A stretch of 57,513 bases of DNA, taken from the IMG/VR virus record IMGVR_UViG_3300017763_000020, positions 1-57,513 of that record; one strand, given 5' to 3'. The notes under the pieces were generated by a model, which made no database searches, was not told the DNA's origin, and worked only from the letters and a program-made list of their open reading frames with translations. Shown here in pieces: positions 17,601 to 26,220 of this stretch (positions are counted from its first letter, which is position 1; the number at the start of each line of letters is the position of its first letter). The position numbers were made by a program, and so were the translations under genes. Source of the stretch: a virus.

Positions 17601-19807
17601 TGATAACTATTTCCGGAAAATATAATCCAAGAATCATCACCACCTCTTTTAAAGTAATAAAGCGCTTCATTAAATGCTTGATATAAACCTGCGGGTATTA
17701 AACCTTCTAAATCATTGTTAAATCCGTTAGCATACTGATTTGCTCTATAACTACTAACAAACAACGGTGTATTATTTGCAACAAGAGTTGCTATGTCCTG
17801 TGATGGATCCGAAGGGTTTGAAATTCCATAAAATATATCTACTACTTCACCTCCAAAATCATTACATAAATTCGTTTCCGACCCAGAGTATCTAACTCTA
17901 GTTGATTGAAATAAATTAGATTGAGCATCACAATTATCAATCGATATAATAGCTCCATCGGCTCCTAATTGTACAACTTTTTCTAGCGCTCCTTGTTGTA
18001 TTTTACAATATCCAGAAGCATAAACACCGTTTCCATTAGCATCGTTGTATATTTTATCACCTACAGCAAGATCGCTTATCTGCGTTGCATTTTGTGTAGA
18101 AAACCAAACTGCAACTGTTGCAGGATCTAAACATGCATCATCTTCATTATTAAAAAATGAAGTTGCTAAAATTTCAAAATATGCCGGAAATTGAATAGCA
18201 ATAGTAATGTTAGTGTCTGTGGCAGATCCTTGACTATCTGTAGCGGTTAATATTATTGAATCGGGTCCAGTTTCACCACCATTTGGTATATATGAAACTG
18301 TAGAATTAGTAGTATCTAATGTGGCAACACCTTTTCCAGGCTGAACAGAAATAGCATATGTAATTGCATGTGTTTCTGCATCTATCGCAGAATAAGAAAT
18401 TATTTCCGCAGTAGTTTGATTTAACTGAGTAGTTATGTTATATGGTGTACCTTGAAATACTGGTGCAGTATTTGCTTCAGCAGATATATTAATAGTAATA
18501 GTACCCGTAGATGTATTTCCAGCAACATCTTGTGCTGTGTATGTAAATGTTTGTGTTTTGTTTCCTTGAGAAAATTCAACTAAAGGTGCTTGATATGTTG
18601 TTATTCCAGAAGCATCTAACGTTGTTAAAGATGATCCACTTAAAGCAGGGTTTAACGCGCCTAAAGTAATGGTTAAATCACCGTCACTGGTAATATCATC
18701 GCTTACAAGATTCCAAATATTAATATCTTCACTCTCTTCTGAATCAAGAGATATTGTTAAATTTTGTGCAGTTGGTGCACTATCACCAGTAATACTTTCA
18801 TCACATGATATTGTTGATCCAGAATTATTAAAACCACTCGATGGTACGTTTACTACAATCGCATATTGAGCACTACCTGATTGAATATCGCTTGGTGTTA
18901 TGCTTGCTACTGTACCTGCATCTATAGTAATTAAAGTCGTGTCAATTGTTGTACCTACTGGTAAACCTGCCAAAGCAGTCAAGCCTAAATTTGCGTCACT
19001 ACACTCAAACTCTGGTAACGCGCTCGCACTCGGACTAGGCGTCGGAGTTGGAGATATTGCACTTGAACTTGGAGTCGGTGTCGGAGTTGGTGACACATCT
19101 ATTATATCTATAGAAACTATAGATGTTCCTATAAGATTACTGCTACTATCTTGATTATTAATATCACCTAATACAAAGACCAACTGTTCTGTGCTTTCTG
19201 CAAGTGCATCGGTGGCTATTTCAATGGGTAGTACAGCTGAACATCTAAACTGATCACCATCCATAGTAGAAAATGTAATAGCACCGCCCTGCTCAGGATC
19301 CTCAAGATCATCGTAATCTGCAGCTGAAGATGAATCTAGATCATAATCTACCGTTACTCCATCTAAATCACCTATTGCCTCAATGTAAAGTGATATCACA
19401 TCACCTTCAGATGCACTAGTAATAGTAGCATCAGTATCGTCTCTAAACTCTACTATTTTGTACTCTACTTGACAATCTACGTAACTACTGATAGTTTGTC
19501 CAGTTGTACTGTCAATTTGTATTTCACCAAAATTATTATCCTTTAATGTCCACCAATTATTTCCAGCTACCGGTAATCCGCTTCCACCGAGATGATTTGA
19601 GTCAAGCGCACTGTTAGCCGCTAGAGTATTATCCTTATATAATTGTGAACCACTAGGAAGTGTTGTTATATCATATGGAGAAGATGGAGTACCGCTGTTA
19701 GTATCATCATACCACACTTCTATCTCTGCCGAAGTGCTACGACCAAAGCCACATGCTGACGTTTGATCTGCAGATCCTTGAAATAATTTAAAACTTTGTG
19801 CTGCCAT
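11642..19807 (-). CDS. Giant multidomain virion adhesin or fibre protein, 2721 aa
   Basis: The largest gene here. Residues 1-238 contain a Cys-containing N-terminal module (SAEIEVWYDDTNSG) and a Calx-beta-like stretch. A PTPTPTPSSSAISPTPTPSP linker covers about 239-264. Next come cadherin/Ig-like beta repeats (for example APVFQGTPYNITTQL and DSIILTATDSQGSATD). Several copies of a module related to the N-terminal one follow, recognisable by DDACLDPATVAVWF and DDLCNSNTESNEIWY. The remaining 1500 or more residues are beta-rich with no family recognised. No signal peptide or membrane segment is seen. Placement after baseplate wedge genes and the linker shared with neighbours suggest a tail fibre or baseplate-peripheral adhesin. 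Confidence 0.65.
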   Translation of the reverse strand: MAAQSFKLFQGSADQTSACGFGRSTSAEIEVWYDDTNSGTPSSPYDITTLPSGSQLYKDNTLAANSALDSNHLGGSGLPVAGNNWWTLKDNNFGEIQIDSTTGQTISSYVDCQVEYKIVEFRDDTDATITSASEGDVISLYIEAIGDLDGVTVDYDLDSSSAADYDDLEDPEQGGAITFSTMDGDQFRCSAVLPIEIATDALAESTEQLVFVLGDINNQDSSSNLIGTSIVSIDIIDVSPTPTPTPSSSAISPTPTPSPSASALPEFECSDANLGLTALAGLPVGTTIDTTLITIDAGTVASITPSDIQSGSAQYAIVVNVPSSGFNNSGSTISCDESITGDSAPTAQNLTISLDSEESEDINIWNLVSDDITSDGDLTITLGALNPALSGSSLTTLDASGITTYQAPLVEFSQGNKTQTFTYTAQDVAGNTSTGTITINISAEANTAPVFQGTPYNITTQLNQTTAEIISYSAIDAETHAITYAISVQPGKGVATLDTTNSTVSYIPNGGETGPDSIILTATDSQGSATDTNITIAIQFPAYFEILATSFFNNEDDACLDPATVAVWFSTQNATQISDLAVGDKIYNDANGNGVYASGYCKIQQGALEKVVQLGADGAIISIDNCDAQSNLFQSTRVRYSGSETNLCNDFGGEVVDIFYGISNPSDPSQDIATLVANNTPLFVSSYRANQYANGFNNDLEGLIPAGLYQAFNEALYYFKRGGDDSWIIFSGNSYQFKCPDPIEYNTYSLGFLSYDTNVDDLCNSNTESNEIWYRLPEIDGVTAPPATLLEIAQGNIPVFISENAATENLTEGLAPSGVYSIDVDEYFVWNNEGDGFEYNWYGFNSQNQFVKDSQITQPGNCAQYVRPDMNSNVGVTTGDGGLNDTNVYYAFYSCTANTDQDNTLGTVSQYWNLYVVDAGFDMTLTDEGNSVEVGESPLKGFLESLNLGPNDPATFKPNGFGCLTYVHTVWSETISDAINVVKARGFDRKGIKISAINAGDIGFRSENEIYSYGRDACNSCKDDNTPLSTYTLPFIDGDVIEALGPNFNLETNYKLDNVSKPLLRTNPKLTTNIKLVVNESDNLYLESINATKELASIEYKKFPINKDGKYSYDVANFYNVNMTPNKIMFQTKRDYSDITVLDSYEKQIEESYQYGANYNFSKAHEEDFRIFAPIWLDTHIPRNFVIYRVNDPVGSLDLKDNAADNFRRIQNLLQNAEIIKSFDLTRSSNIGTYLRNHVQDETFPKSPITVNFEKKEKSSFNGIDLIKGGFTSKGEYLYKDYILTDKPLIEANDYITDAFRRNEIASANLINLEFLFNDDLAADYSVNRYFGLFVDEIDSGYGRIFSIDGKIHQFKELNSLVDPSLPETAIPSHKQVTTMPMLAYANAGNRFFNISSNTVYDDSEWKVAIEDSDNYISSQLGIKQTGRSIDLVENNDHGYDFIKLNVVNAPYTNDSLGITNIKEEANKFTFIKHVEGEVIVFAIDNPLDLSTPKTFSITTSAEMATTVKSIFNKVTAGTDLNDQPLPAGNTESDLEDSELFRDIFDITFDSVHLQGVKSFFFTEKIANLGDLNLRIISQGDCIIRNDEIQTNLNLQNSIYRAESQLESKRFEGYRYSNQGTSTDIAVALAACIDSNETRFSAYNVGSSVYIVSSVSGYELMQSCLLLGKGNVNEFLSIDNADTFNRLQLRESIDILPGCAILENYDSYFLSGGNAPGKSVFVNNETISEISANDYIETEYKGVYNKVIDVVEDITRTDSEYSKVILENKNDLKDGDSKVYYENEVRLGLFSAYNIYDLNVDFYDTSNSDIKELVYETQSEIDYEPYTNAINNVDPTTGIETTILGASDIFSEDFELDPIDYFSNLSKILTEESVDDEENNQITSEYDRLKENNLKQYAINSRIVPNINKWVLKDTVTVREQPYYLNVNEAFGRTNFSPDLTVSERNRESMTHEWFYMEKPPKYLKYNEINDTFSYVNFIEGFDLSANLFKSTTNDYFNAFMISDGFEKTLTEEDLVDIYDDILEGDPEINSIGSSITSFIKTNILKKYSIISGGNNMSHASTIFKGIKVDFKNRKEFLETTATEVVKSSEFNGYKFSVLLKVNEDADTNSISYEVIQNKKFKFVIMYITLNLGDYWIDNNMNRKLLYELNHKIVFDSDQEDFTYADTKFNGALQFNDPSINWSDEGPYTIPGMSHINGSLPKFDSQITLGDDGLYGEILLDLFPNDDTNSIYKVSVTAVDSDNSLKISGKPVNISDSTDILNVEFLPNSIQRGAEYTYVGGGANAHKVILEKLTAKSVADLVNLNNDEIVYTTIDVDGTTHNNRFVINFSDGTEVIQRSELNIEEDTDKPKSFKLFKGNIGYNLMSESEYYPFLIRHNGNYTVDMKPVVTFTDPYSHFKVNRLHLTNNANELKFEELLYKHSLTNLSEFNRADAYYRRYNRCGVMFNLGFISDDGTHDSNWGLIQNHFYHKVNEINPSGVTKLSTTSDKLPLYPLIGEIAIDKKDINVFRSSWDSEYYTRSLAGGNSTNIPGTFDTHEERSYLASTIMKPKYSYELLDFNTSYVNSEEELDEILINSANTSDVVVYENINYIIADFYVADILITKLAKEGVLESISQYVTPSNSAGNKETLNDDALMYAENNLIETYILDSIRLYTKQFKGKGSKIINAVTIDQLDSDGFTLDKNNFAYRSHVQKPMNFRLIYNKRLGYSYDIKPMIKIKS
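19016..19093 (-). repeat. PTPTPS-type linker repeat, copy 3
   Basis: Encodes the Pro/Thr/Ser linker at residues 239-264 of the 2721-aa protein. It contains the 24-base segment 19055-19078, identical to 10618-10641. Confidence 0.75.
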
Positions 19808-19853
19808 TTATCGTGTTACTTGTTTTATTAATAGAGTACTAACTACTTTCTCT

Positions 19854-19863
19854 ATTATATATC
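19854..19863 (-). promoter_or_regulatory. GATATATAAT promoter-like motif
   Basis: Minus-strand GATATATAAT about 46 bases upstream of the 2721-aa gene, in the 83-base gap after the 1266-aa gene. One of the clearest copies of the recurrent motif. Confidence 0.55.
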
Positions 19864-19890
19864 TAACACAATAACAGTAGCTTTTCCATA

Positions 19891-22800
19891 TTATCTTACG
19901 GAATAACCTTTAAAGTTGTACATTCTTCTATCAACTGCAGGTGCAGAGAAGCTTGGTACGTTTCTAACTAGTTGGGCAGCTCTTATTGAGTTTAAGTTTT
20001 TACCTTTTGCACTGTACTTGGCAAATATTTCTAAATCAAATGTAAATTGCTGATCGTATTTGTCAAAGATATCAAAACCAATCTTTTTAGTATATGTTAA
20101 ATTAGGGAAAGTTAATTTAGCTTGTCCACCAATTCTTCCTCTGTCAGATTCTGGGTCATTTCCAAAGTAATCAGTCATTCTGTATTGGAATACAACATCT
20201 ACCGTAAGTGCATTCGAATTATCCAAACCTGATTTATCTCTACCTTTAATAGATTTTCTAGATTGTTTAGTTTCTCCATCAACCGATAAAGTATTTAAAT
20301 TAATAGGAGACATAAATAAGAAAGATCCACATGATCTTCCACCTAATAAGAATTGATCATTAGAATCAAACGACATTTTAAATGTTCTATCTCCAGATGC
20401 TATAATCTGACTGTCCTTAGTGTCTTGGAACCCTAATTGTTGCTTAGCTTTAACATTGTTAATGTTAATAAAGTTGGCTCCAAATGCACCAATAGATCTA
20501 AATGATTTACCAGATACAAATGTAGCAGGTATTGGCATTGTGTTTGTAGCTTGATTTACAAGAAGTTGTAATGACTCTTTTTGATCAGCTTCAGAATATC
20601 CGTTAGGCGACCAATCAGAATATAAGTTCTCTAAATCAGGATGATCTTTATGCATATAAAGACCAGTGTTGTATGCTGCTGCACCTATTGTTCCAACAGA
20701 ACACACATCTACCATATTTGCACCAAAGTCCATATTTAGGTTTGACACTCCTTGTGCTACGCCGAATGAACCGGTCCAAATAAAGTCGTTTGATGTACCA
20801 TCACCAGTAGGTTGGTTTAAACTAATACCACTACCAACAGGCATATTACTGTCTTCAAATGCAGCATAACTTAATGTATATTCGTAATTAGTTAAACTGG
20901 CAGGAGCTCCATCTATTAATGATTCAGTGATGTACAGCGAATTTTGATTTGCAACATCCATATATCTGTTGTAGATAAATTGTCCTCTTCTTTGTGCAGA
21001 TTGATACGGTGCAGATAATAATAAATCTTCTACGTTAGCAATCGCAGATGGAGAAACATTTTGATATTGTATTGGAGCTAAATCATATTTACCTTGAGAT
21101 GTATAATACGTATCAGAAGCCACTTTAGTATCGATACTTGTAGTTTCTTGATCATTTAACTGAACTCCAAATCCAAGACCATGTTCTTGTGAACCTGCGC
21201 CCGATGATTTGTAAACTGGTTTTGCTCTATCTCCAGTTAATCTTGCAACTAATTCTAATTGAGTTGCCTTAGTATTTTCTAATAATAGCTTAAACGTCTT
21301 AGTAACGATGTGACCTTTTTTAACTGAAAGCTCAGCAACTTCGTCAACATAATATCCAGCAAATATTTGATTAACTGTGTTATTCTGAATAACTGATACT
21401 GTACCATCTTCTGATCTTAACGTAACTACTAATTCACCAACTTCAGCTTCGATACCTTCTTTAAGTGCAGCTATTTCAGATTCCAATGCAATTAGTTTAT
21501 CAAACACTGAAATAGGTTTCTGTTCTGCTGATAAGAATCCCGATGCAATTGACGTTGCATTGTGTGCATATAGTTTTTCATTAGCAACAAAACTTTCTTC
21601 AACGTGTGTAAATACTCCTTTAGAAGTTAATTCTTCAGATATTTTAACAGAAGCAACTTCAGCTAAGTTTTTCTCAATCAATCCATCTAAATCAGTTGTG
21701 TCTATTTCGGCCTCTGGGAAATCAATAGTTATTGACTCTGACCAATCAGAATAAATTGGGTTTGCAGGATAACCAGCTTCAGAAATAGATCTTACTCTAA
21801 TTTCAACTAGTTCATTTTGATTAATGGCAATATCTAATTGGTTAAAATTAATTTCTTGAGCATCTTCTACTAAAGATTCTTTCCACTCAAACTTCATTGG
21901 TTTAAGTCTTTGAGTTATGTTTTGAATTGTAGGTTTTACTCTACCCCTTGGTCTAACCTTAGTTTTAATTTCATTCCAATTTGAGAATACTGCAGTTTTT
22001 TCTCTAGTACCGTCTGTAAATGGCAACTGTGAAACTTCACTTGATTTACCATTGGTTGACAAGTATCTGTATTGAACAGAAAACTGTACAACATTTTGTG
22101 GAACTGTGTCTGCAACCTTTTTAGGAGCTGGCACTGCCCAAAAACCCCTAACTCTAAACTTAGGTGTAATGTTAGTAGCATTGGTACTTGAAGCTAATGA
22201 TTGAATTTGATTTACTAAACTATTGTAAAGTTTAGTTTCACTAGCTCTTTCATCTATTAATGAGTTAAGCTCACTTTTATCTTTATCTCGTTGAACCTCA
22301 GACTCGTATTTTTTAGTTGAGATTTCAGTCCTTTTCTTAGAAATAGTATCGTCTAATTTCTTAATAGTCTCTTCAACTGATGTTTTGTCTGCCGAAAACT
22401 TCTTGATCTTATCAGATGCGTCATTCTTAGTCAGGTGTCTGTTAATTTGTACAACCTTAAAGTTACTGTTATCCAAAGTTGGAGCATCAGGTGTAACACC
22501 TATTGTCGCTGGAGGGATAGCATCGTCTTTAAGGGCTTTAATATATTGACCGAAATCTGCAACGTTTTCCTTGTAATAATCATCTAATCTAATAAATGTC
22601 CCATCTTCTTGAAGAAGAGTTAATTCATTAGTATATAGACCAATACCCGGTGACCATTTTTCTGCCAACATGTTTGAATCTGGATCAATAGCTTTAATAA
22701 ATACTAAAACCCTTTCGTTGAATCCACAATTAACCTGAACAGATAGTCCGTTTCTAGTGTATTTGTAAATAGATAATGCATCGGCTCCTATTTTAAGCGC

Positions 22801-23691
22801 TTCATATCCTTCTATTAGTTCTAATTCTAATTGTCTTGTAGACCCGTCTATTTTTGAAATCTTAAATCTAGTATTCTTATTACCGTTGTTGAGCATTAAC
22901 TCATCACCAGTTTTAAGAAGTTCAGTATCATCTAACTCTTTACCATTGTCAGAATATGTTAATTTATCAACAGTTATTAATTTAACTGATTTCTTTTTAG
23001 TAACGCCATTAACAACGACATCCTTTTTCATCGTATCAATAGAAGTAATATCAAACTTACCAGCATATTGACTATTTCTAAAAGGCAAATCTCTAACTTC
23101 CTCGTCAACAATATATGATAAGTTGTTATTTACAACGTCTCTAATAACTGTAAAATAGTCTAAATTTTCTAGATTTTTAAAATTACTTTTAAAGTAATCC
23201 ACTGTATTTTCATTAGTAGAATCAAAAATAATTCTTTTAATCAACACTCTTTCAGTGTCGTCTGGAACTTGTCCAGAAATATTTAAAGATGTTGTTAGTA
23301 ATGGATTTAAGAAATCTTCAAAGAAGTAATTACTTTTAGTAGCAAAACGCTCAGGTCTAATTACACTTGTAATGTCGTTTGCTGGCGTTTTTAAGGCTGA
23401 AGTAATAATACTTTGAAAACTACCATCGGGTAATTTGATTTTAGTATTACCTTTGCCTAAACCTGTAAGTGCCTTAAGATTAGTGTCTAATCTTTCTAAC
23501 TCACGTTTCATATAACCAAATGCAGGTACATAAACTGTAGTAGTTGTACCATCTGGTGCTAAGATTTCCAAAGGAATATCTTTCTTTTCAGTAGTTACCG
23601 CTTCGTTAACTCTTTCATATACTTTTAAAGAGTTAGCATTGATTTCAAGAAGCTTCTTGAGCGTGTTAGAAAGTGAGTTGTTAGTATTCAT
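19891..23691 (-). CDS. Large virion structural protein with coiled coil and Fn3-like region, 1266 aa
   Basis: No precise family recognised. The N-terminal part is charged and helical. Residues about 430-495 form a coiled coil (ADKTSVEETIKKLDDTISKK and following). The next 200 residues resemble fibronectin-III or Ig-like beta domains (VQFSVQYRYLSTNGKSSEV and LVEIRVRSISEAGYPANPIY). The C-terminal 500 residues are beta-rich. It is separated by one base from the 645-aa gene upstream and lies among baseplate genes, so it is probably a baseplate-peripheral or fibre-network protein, perhaps in the place of T4 gp10. That equivalence is a guess. Confidence 0.6.
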   Translation of the reverse strand: MNTNNSLSNTLKKLLEINANSLKVYERVNEAVTTEKKDIPLEILAPDGTTTTVYVPAFGYMKRELERLDTNLKALTGLGKGNTKIKLPDGSFQSIITSALKTPANDITSVIRPERFATKSNYFFEDFLNPLLTTSLNISGQVPDDTERVLIKRIIFDSTNENTVDYFKSNFKNLENLDYFTVIRDVVNNNLSYIVDEEVRDLPFRNSQYAGKFDITSIDTMKKDVVVNGVTKKKSVKLITVDKLTYSDNGKELDDTELLKTGDELMLNNGNKNTRFKISKIDGSTRQLELELIEGYEALKIGADALSIYKYTRNGLSVQVNCGFNERVLVFIKAIDPDSNMLAEKWSPGIGLYTNELTLLQEDGTFIRLDDYYKENVADFGQYIKALKDDAIPPATIGVTPDAPTLDNSNFKVVQINRHLTKNDASDKIKKFSADKTSVEETIKKLDDTISKKRTEISTKKYESEVQRDKDKSELNSLIDERASETKLYNSLVNQIQSLASSTNATNITPKFRVRGFWAVPAPKKVADTVPQNVVQFSVQYRYLSTNGKSSEVSQLPFTDGTREKTAVFSNWNEIKTKVRPRGRVKPTIQNITQRLKPMKFEWKESLVEDAQEINFNQLDIAINQNELVEIRVRSISEAGYPANPIYSDWSESITIDFPEAEIDTTDLDGLIEKNLAEVASVKISEELTSKGVFTHVEESFVANEKLYAHNATSIASGFLSAEQKPISVFDKLIALESEIAALKEGIEAEVGELVVTLRSEDGTVSVIQNNTVNQIFAGYYVDEVAELSVKKGHIVTKTFKLLLENTKATQLELVARLTGDRAKPVYKSSGAGSQEHGLGFGVQLNDQETTSIDTKVASDTYYTSQGKYDLAPIQYQNVSPSAIANVEDLLLSAPYQSAQRRGQFIYNRYMDVANQNSLYITESLIDGAPASLTNYEYTLSYAAFEDSNMPVGSGISLNQPTGDGTSNDFIWTGSFGVAQGVSNLNMDFGANMVDVCSVGTIGAAAYNTGLYMHKDHPDLENLYSDWSPNGYSEADQKESLQLLVNQATNTMPIPATFVSGKSFRSIGAFGANFININNVKAKQQLGFQDTKDSQIIASGDRTFKMSFDSNDQFLLGGRSCGSFLFMSPINLNTLSVDGETKQSRKSIKGRDKSGLDNSNALTVDVVFQYRMTDYFGNDPESDRGRIGGQAKLTFPNLTYTKKIGFDIFDKYDQQFTFDLEIFAKYSAKGKNLNSIRAAQLVRNVPSFSAPAVDRRMYNFKGYSVR

Positions 23692-23692
23692 A

Positions 23693-25630
23693 TTATCTTA
23701 AAATATCTGCTTCAAAGAGATAGGTTGCAGGATCTACACATACTATCTCAATATATGGTTTATTTGTTAAAAGTTGACTAACATCTATTTCAGCAACTAG
23801 TTTATCAAATCTATTGACTTTATCAGAATAGATTTTAATATTGTTACCTTGCATGTCAATCGTGTCGAACGCTATCTTATATGTTTGACCGACTTTCCAT
23901 GAAATAGAACTATCGTCAATGTATATATTCAGATCATTATTAGGATCCGATGAAAATAGATTCTTTAAACTTAATCTATTAGTGTATTCTTGTAGCTTTG
24001 ACCAAATCGCGAATTTATCTGCACCTGAGCCAGAAACATTTGCGTTAAATTGATTAGTTGCATCTAATTTTAAAGCCAATGATTCGGCTGCCATGTTATA
24101 CAACCATGCTTCACCTAAAGAATATCCATAAACTGTATTATTAATCTTTATTTTATTCTCAATAGTTTTATCTACGGCTGTACCTTTACCGTTAAATATA
24201 ACATCTGTATTATATTGTAACTCTACAGGTATTGTTCCGTCGACCAATCTATTAATTTTATCATGTGCCTTAGTTATCAGATCTAATAGTGATTTAGAAT
24301 CTTGCAATTGAATAGACGCATCTTCGAAATCTGATTCTACCGCAACTAGTCTATTAACAATATCTTCACTATCATTGGAACTTAAAACGATAGATTCTAA
24401 ATCATATAATCTTGTATTAATCCCTAAGTATCTGGTGTTAGCCTCTAAAAGTAATTGTGTTGCATTTTCAAGAGCAGTAGTAGTGTCCATGAATAAATCC
24501 ATAGAGAATGTTGTAAAATCATTAATAGAAGTTTCAACACCTACGTTGTCTAGAGAAGAATTAAACTTTAAATTTAATTTTAATGAGTATGCATTACCGT
24601 TAAGTCCAGTAACTTCATTCGGTTTATACTTAATTTGCTCATGAATCTTTGTACCTGGACCGAATGCATCTTTGATATCATCTAAAATTAAAACACCATA
24701 TAAATTAGTAGCTCTATTGGCTGGCACTGATTCACTATAAAGGTCATAATAAACTAATATCGCATTAAATCTAAAATCCTGTCCTTTTTTAGAATATTCT
24801 AAAATAGAAGTTGTGTCTGGATCTTGCTCTATTGCTGCATAACTTCCAGCGTTAAATTCAATCTGTACAGAATTGGTTGCATTAGTTTGTATATCGTAAT
24901 ATGGTCCACTTTCAGCATTATATTCATCAACAATTGAATCAATATTAATATTTGGATCTGGGTGTGATTGACCTGCTCTACCTTCAATATAATCTTCTGC
25001 ATATAATTTAGTAGCAGTTGTGTTATAGTTTGTTGGTCTAAACAATACTAATGGTGTATAACCCACTGATGTTGGAACGTTAACGTAAACTTCATGATAT
25101 GTGTTATCAGAATAAGTTACGTCGTTCTCTGCGTCAATAGTACCGAGATACTTAACTAGCTTCTCGTAATTACCACCACCTAATATAGCATTATCATTCT
25201 CTGCATATAAACCATTAACACTCTCGTTGGAATCTGTTGGTCTAAAATCTACAGCGCCTAATTTAGACATCCATTTAAAGAATACCTTTTCTGCATCCGA
25301 TTGTAAAATAATCGGATCATAGTCATCATCTCTTAAAAGAAGTTCTTCTAAGTTAAGAGCATAATTTTGAAAGGTTTGTGCGAAATCGACATTTGGCATC
25401 GATGCAACATAAGATTGACCTGAGGCTTGTTTTAAGCCAAGTTCATAGTCAATAACATTAGAACCATTTACTGATTGTGTAAAATCCGGTAAGTCAAGTA
25501 ATGCATACTTGCTAAATTCAAATTTTAGATCAGGATTATTAAAGGCCCTAGTTATGTCTCTCGCAGCCGATGCGAATGCATACATTGTGCCGCCTTGCGG
25601 CTGAGGTATTCTAACTAAAGGAGTCGCCAT
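23693..25630 (-). CDS. Virion structural protein, 645 aa (baseplate region)
   Basis: Starts MATPLVRIPQPQGGTMYAFA and continues with ARDITRAFNNPDLKFEFSKY, a form I associate with structural proteins of other marine T4-like phages, though I cannot name a family. Mixed helical and beta composition, no membrane segment or catalytic motif. It lies between the short fibre-like gene and the 1266-aa gene, within the baseplate and fibre block. Likely a baseplate component; exact equivalence to a T4 wedge protein is not established. Confidence 0.6.
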   Translation of the reverse strand: MATPLVRIPQPQGGTMYAFASAARDITRAFNNPDLKFEFSKYALLDLPDFTQSVNGSNVIDYELGLKQASGQSYVASMPNVDFAQTFQNYALNLEELLLRDDDYDPIILQSDAEKVFFKWMSKLGAVDFRPTDSNESVNGLYAENDNAILGGGNYEKLVKYLGTIDAENDVTYSDNTYHEVYVNVPTSVGYTPLVLFRPTNYNTTATKLYAEDYIEGRAGQSHPDPNINIDSIVDEYNAESGPYYDIQTNATNSVQIEFNAGSYAAIEQDPDTTSILEYSKKGQDFRFNAILVYYDLYSESVPANRATNLYGVLILDDIKDAFGPGTKIHEQIKYKPNEVTGLNGNAYSLKLNLKFNSSLDNVGVETSINDFTTFSMDLFMDTTTALENATQLLLEANTRYLGINTRLYDLESIVLSSNDSEDIVNRLVAVESDFEDASIQLQDSKSLLDLITKAHDKINRLVDGTIPVELQYNTDVIFNGKGTAVDKTIENKIKINNTVYGYSLGEAWLYNMAAESLALKLDATNQFNANVSGSGADKFAIWSKLQEYTNRLSLKNLFSSDPNNDLNIYIDDSSISWKVGQTYKIAFDTIDMQGNNIKIYSDKVNRFDKLVAEIDVSQLLTNKPYIEIVCVDPATYLFEADILR

Positions 25631-25650
25631 TTATTTATTAATTTTGTTTA

Positions 25651-26211
25651 TTAAACGATAGTTGCTTTATGTGAGCTAACTACGTACCAAGTATTTCCAA
25701 AACATCTTAATGTAATCGTTGAGTTAAGTCCATCAAGTGCAATTGAAGTCGCTCCTAAAGAAACACCCGCAGCTACTAAAAGAGTAGATGCCGCTGTCGC
25801 GATAATCATAACTTCATGACCATCGACTGCAGCTGGCATTGTAAAATCAGCATCCACGAAGTATGTCGATTTTTCAAGCGTTGTCGGTGCAGCGATTGTC
25901 GTGGCAGTTGAAGCAGAACCTACAACACCGCTAAATATCACTTTGCCAGAGGCCGTGATAGCGTTGTTGAATGTAAAGTCTGTTCCTACTGTTCCACCAT
26001 TTGAATTAACTTGGAATAACGTTAAATTGTTTTGCAAAACTGTAATAGCTGAAGTAGTAATGTTAGTTACTCCACTTAAAACCGAAGTTGTCGGGTTTAA
26101 TAGAGCAGTTACACTAGCTAACTCATCGTTTAATAACTCAAAGTTATTATTAATAGTTGGTCTCGATGATGACACCGAGTCAGTTCCTAAGATTTCTGTA
26201 ATGTTTGCCAT
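25651..26211 (-). CDS. Short fibre-like protein, 186 aa
   Basis: The N-terminal 30 residues (MANITEILGTDSVSSSRPTI then NNNFELLNDEL) match in pattern the N-terminus of the 561-aa collagen-like fibre, suggesting a shared docking module. The rest is Ala/Thr/Val-rich with repeating beta patterns, like phage short fibres or trimeric stalk proteins. No Cys-rich or catalytic region. It lies between the gp7-like wedge gene and the 645-aa structural gene. Role as a small fibre is inferred. Confidence 0.6.
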   Translation of the reverse strand: MANITEILGTDSVSSSRPTINNNFELLNDELASVTALLNPTTSVLSGVTNITTSAITVLQNNLTLFQVNSNGGTVGTDFTFNNAITASGKVIFSGVVGSASTATTIAAPTTLEKSTYFVDADFTMPAAVDGHEVMIIATAASTLLVAAGVSLGATSIALDGLNSTITLRCFGNTWYVVSSHKATIV

Positions 26212-26220
26212 TTTATTTAT

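Noticed and set aside
21936-22181. 81-codon minus-strand frame inside the 1266-aa gene
   Set aside because: Fully contained in a strongly coding longer frame, with no promoter or start context.
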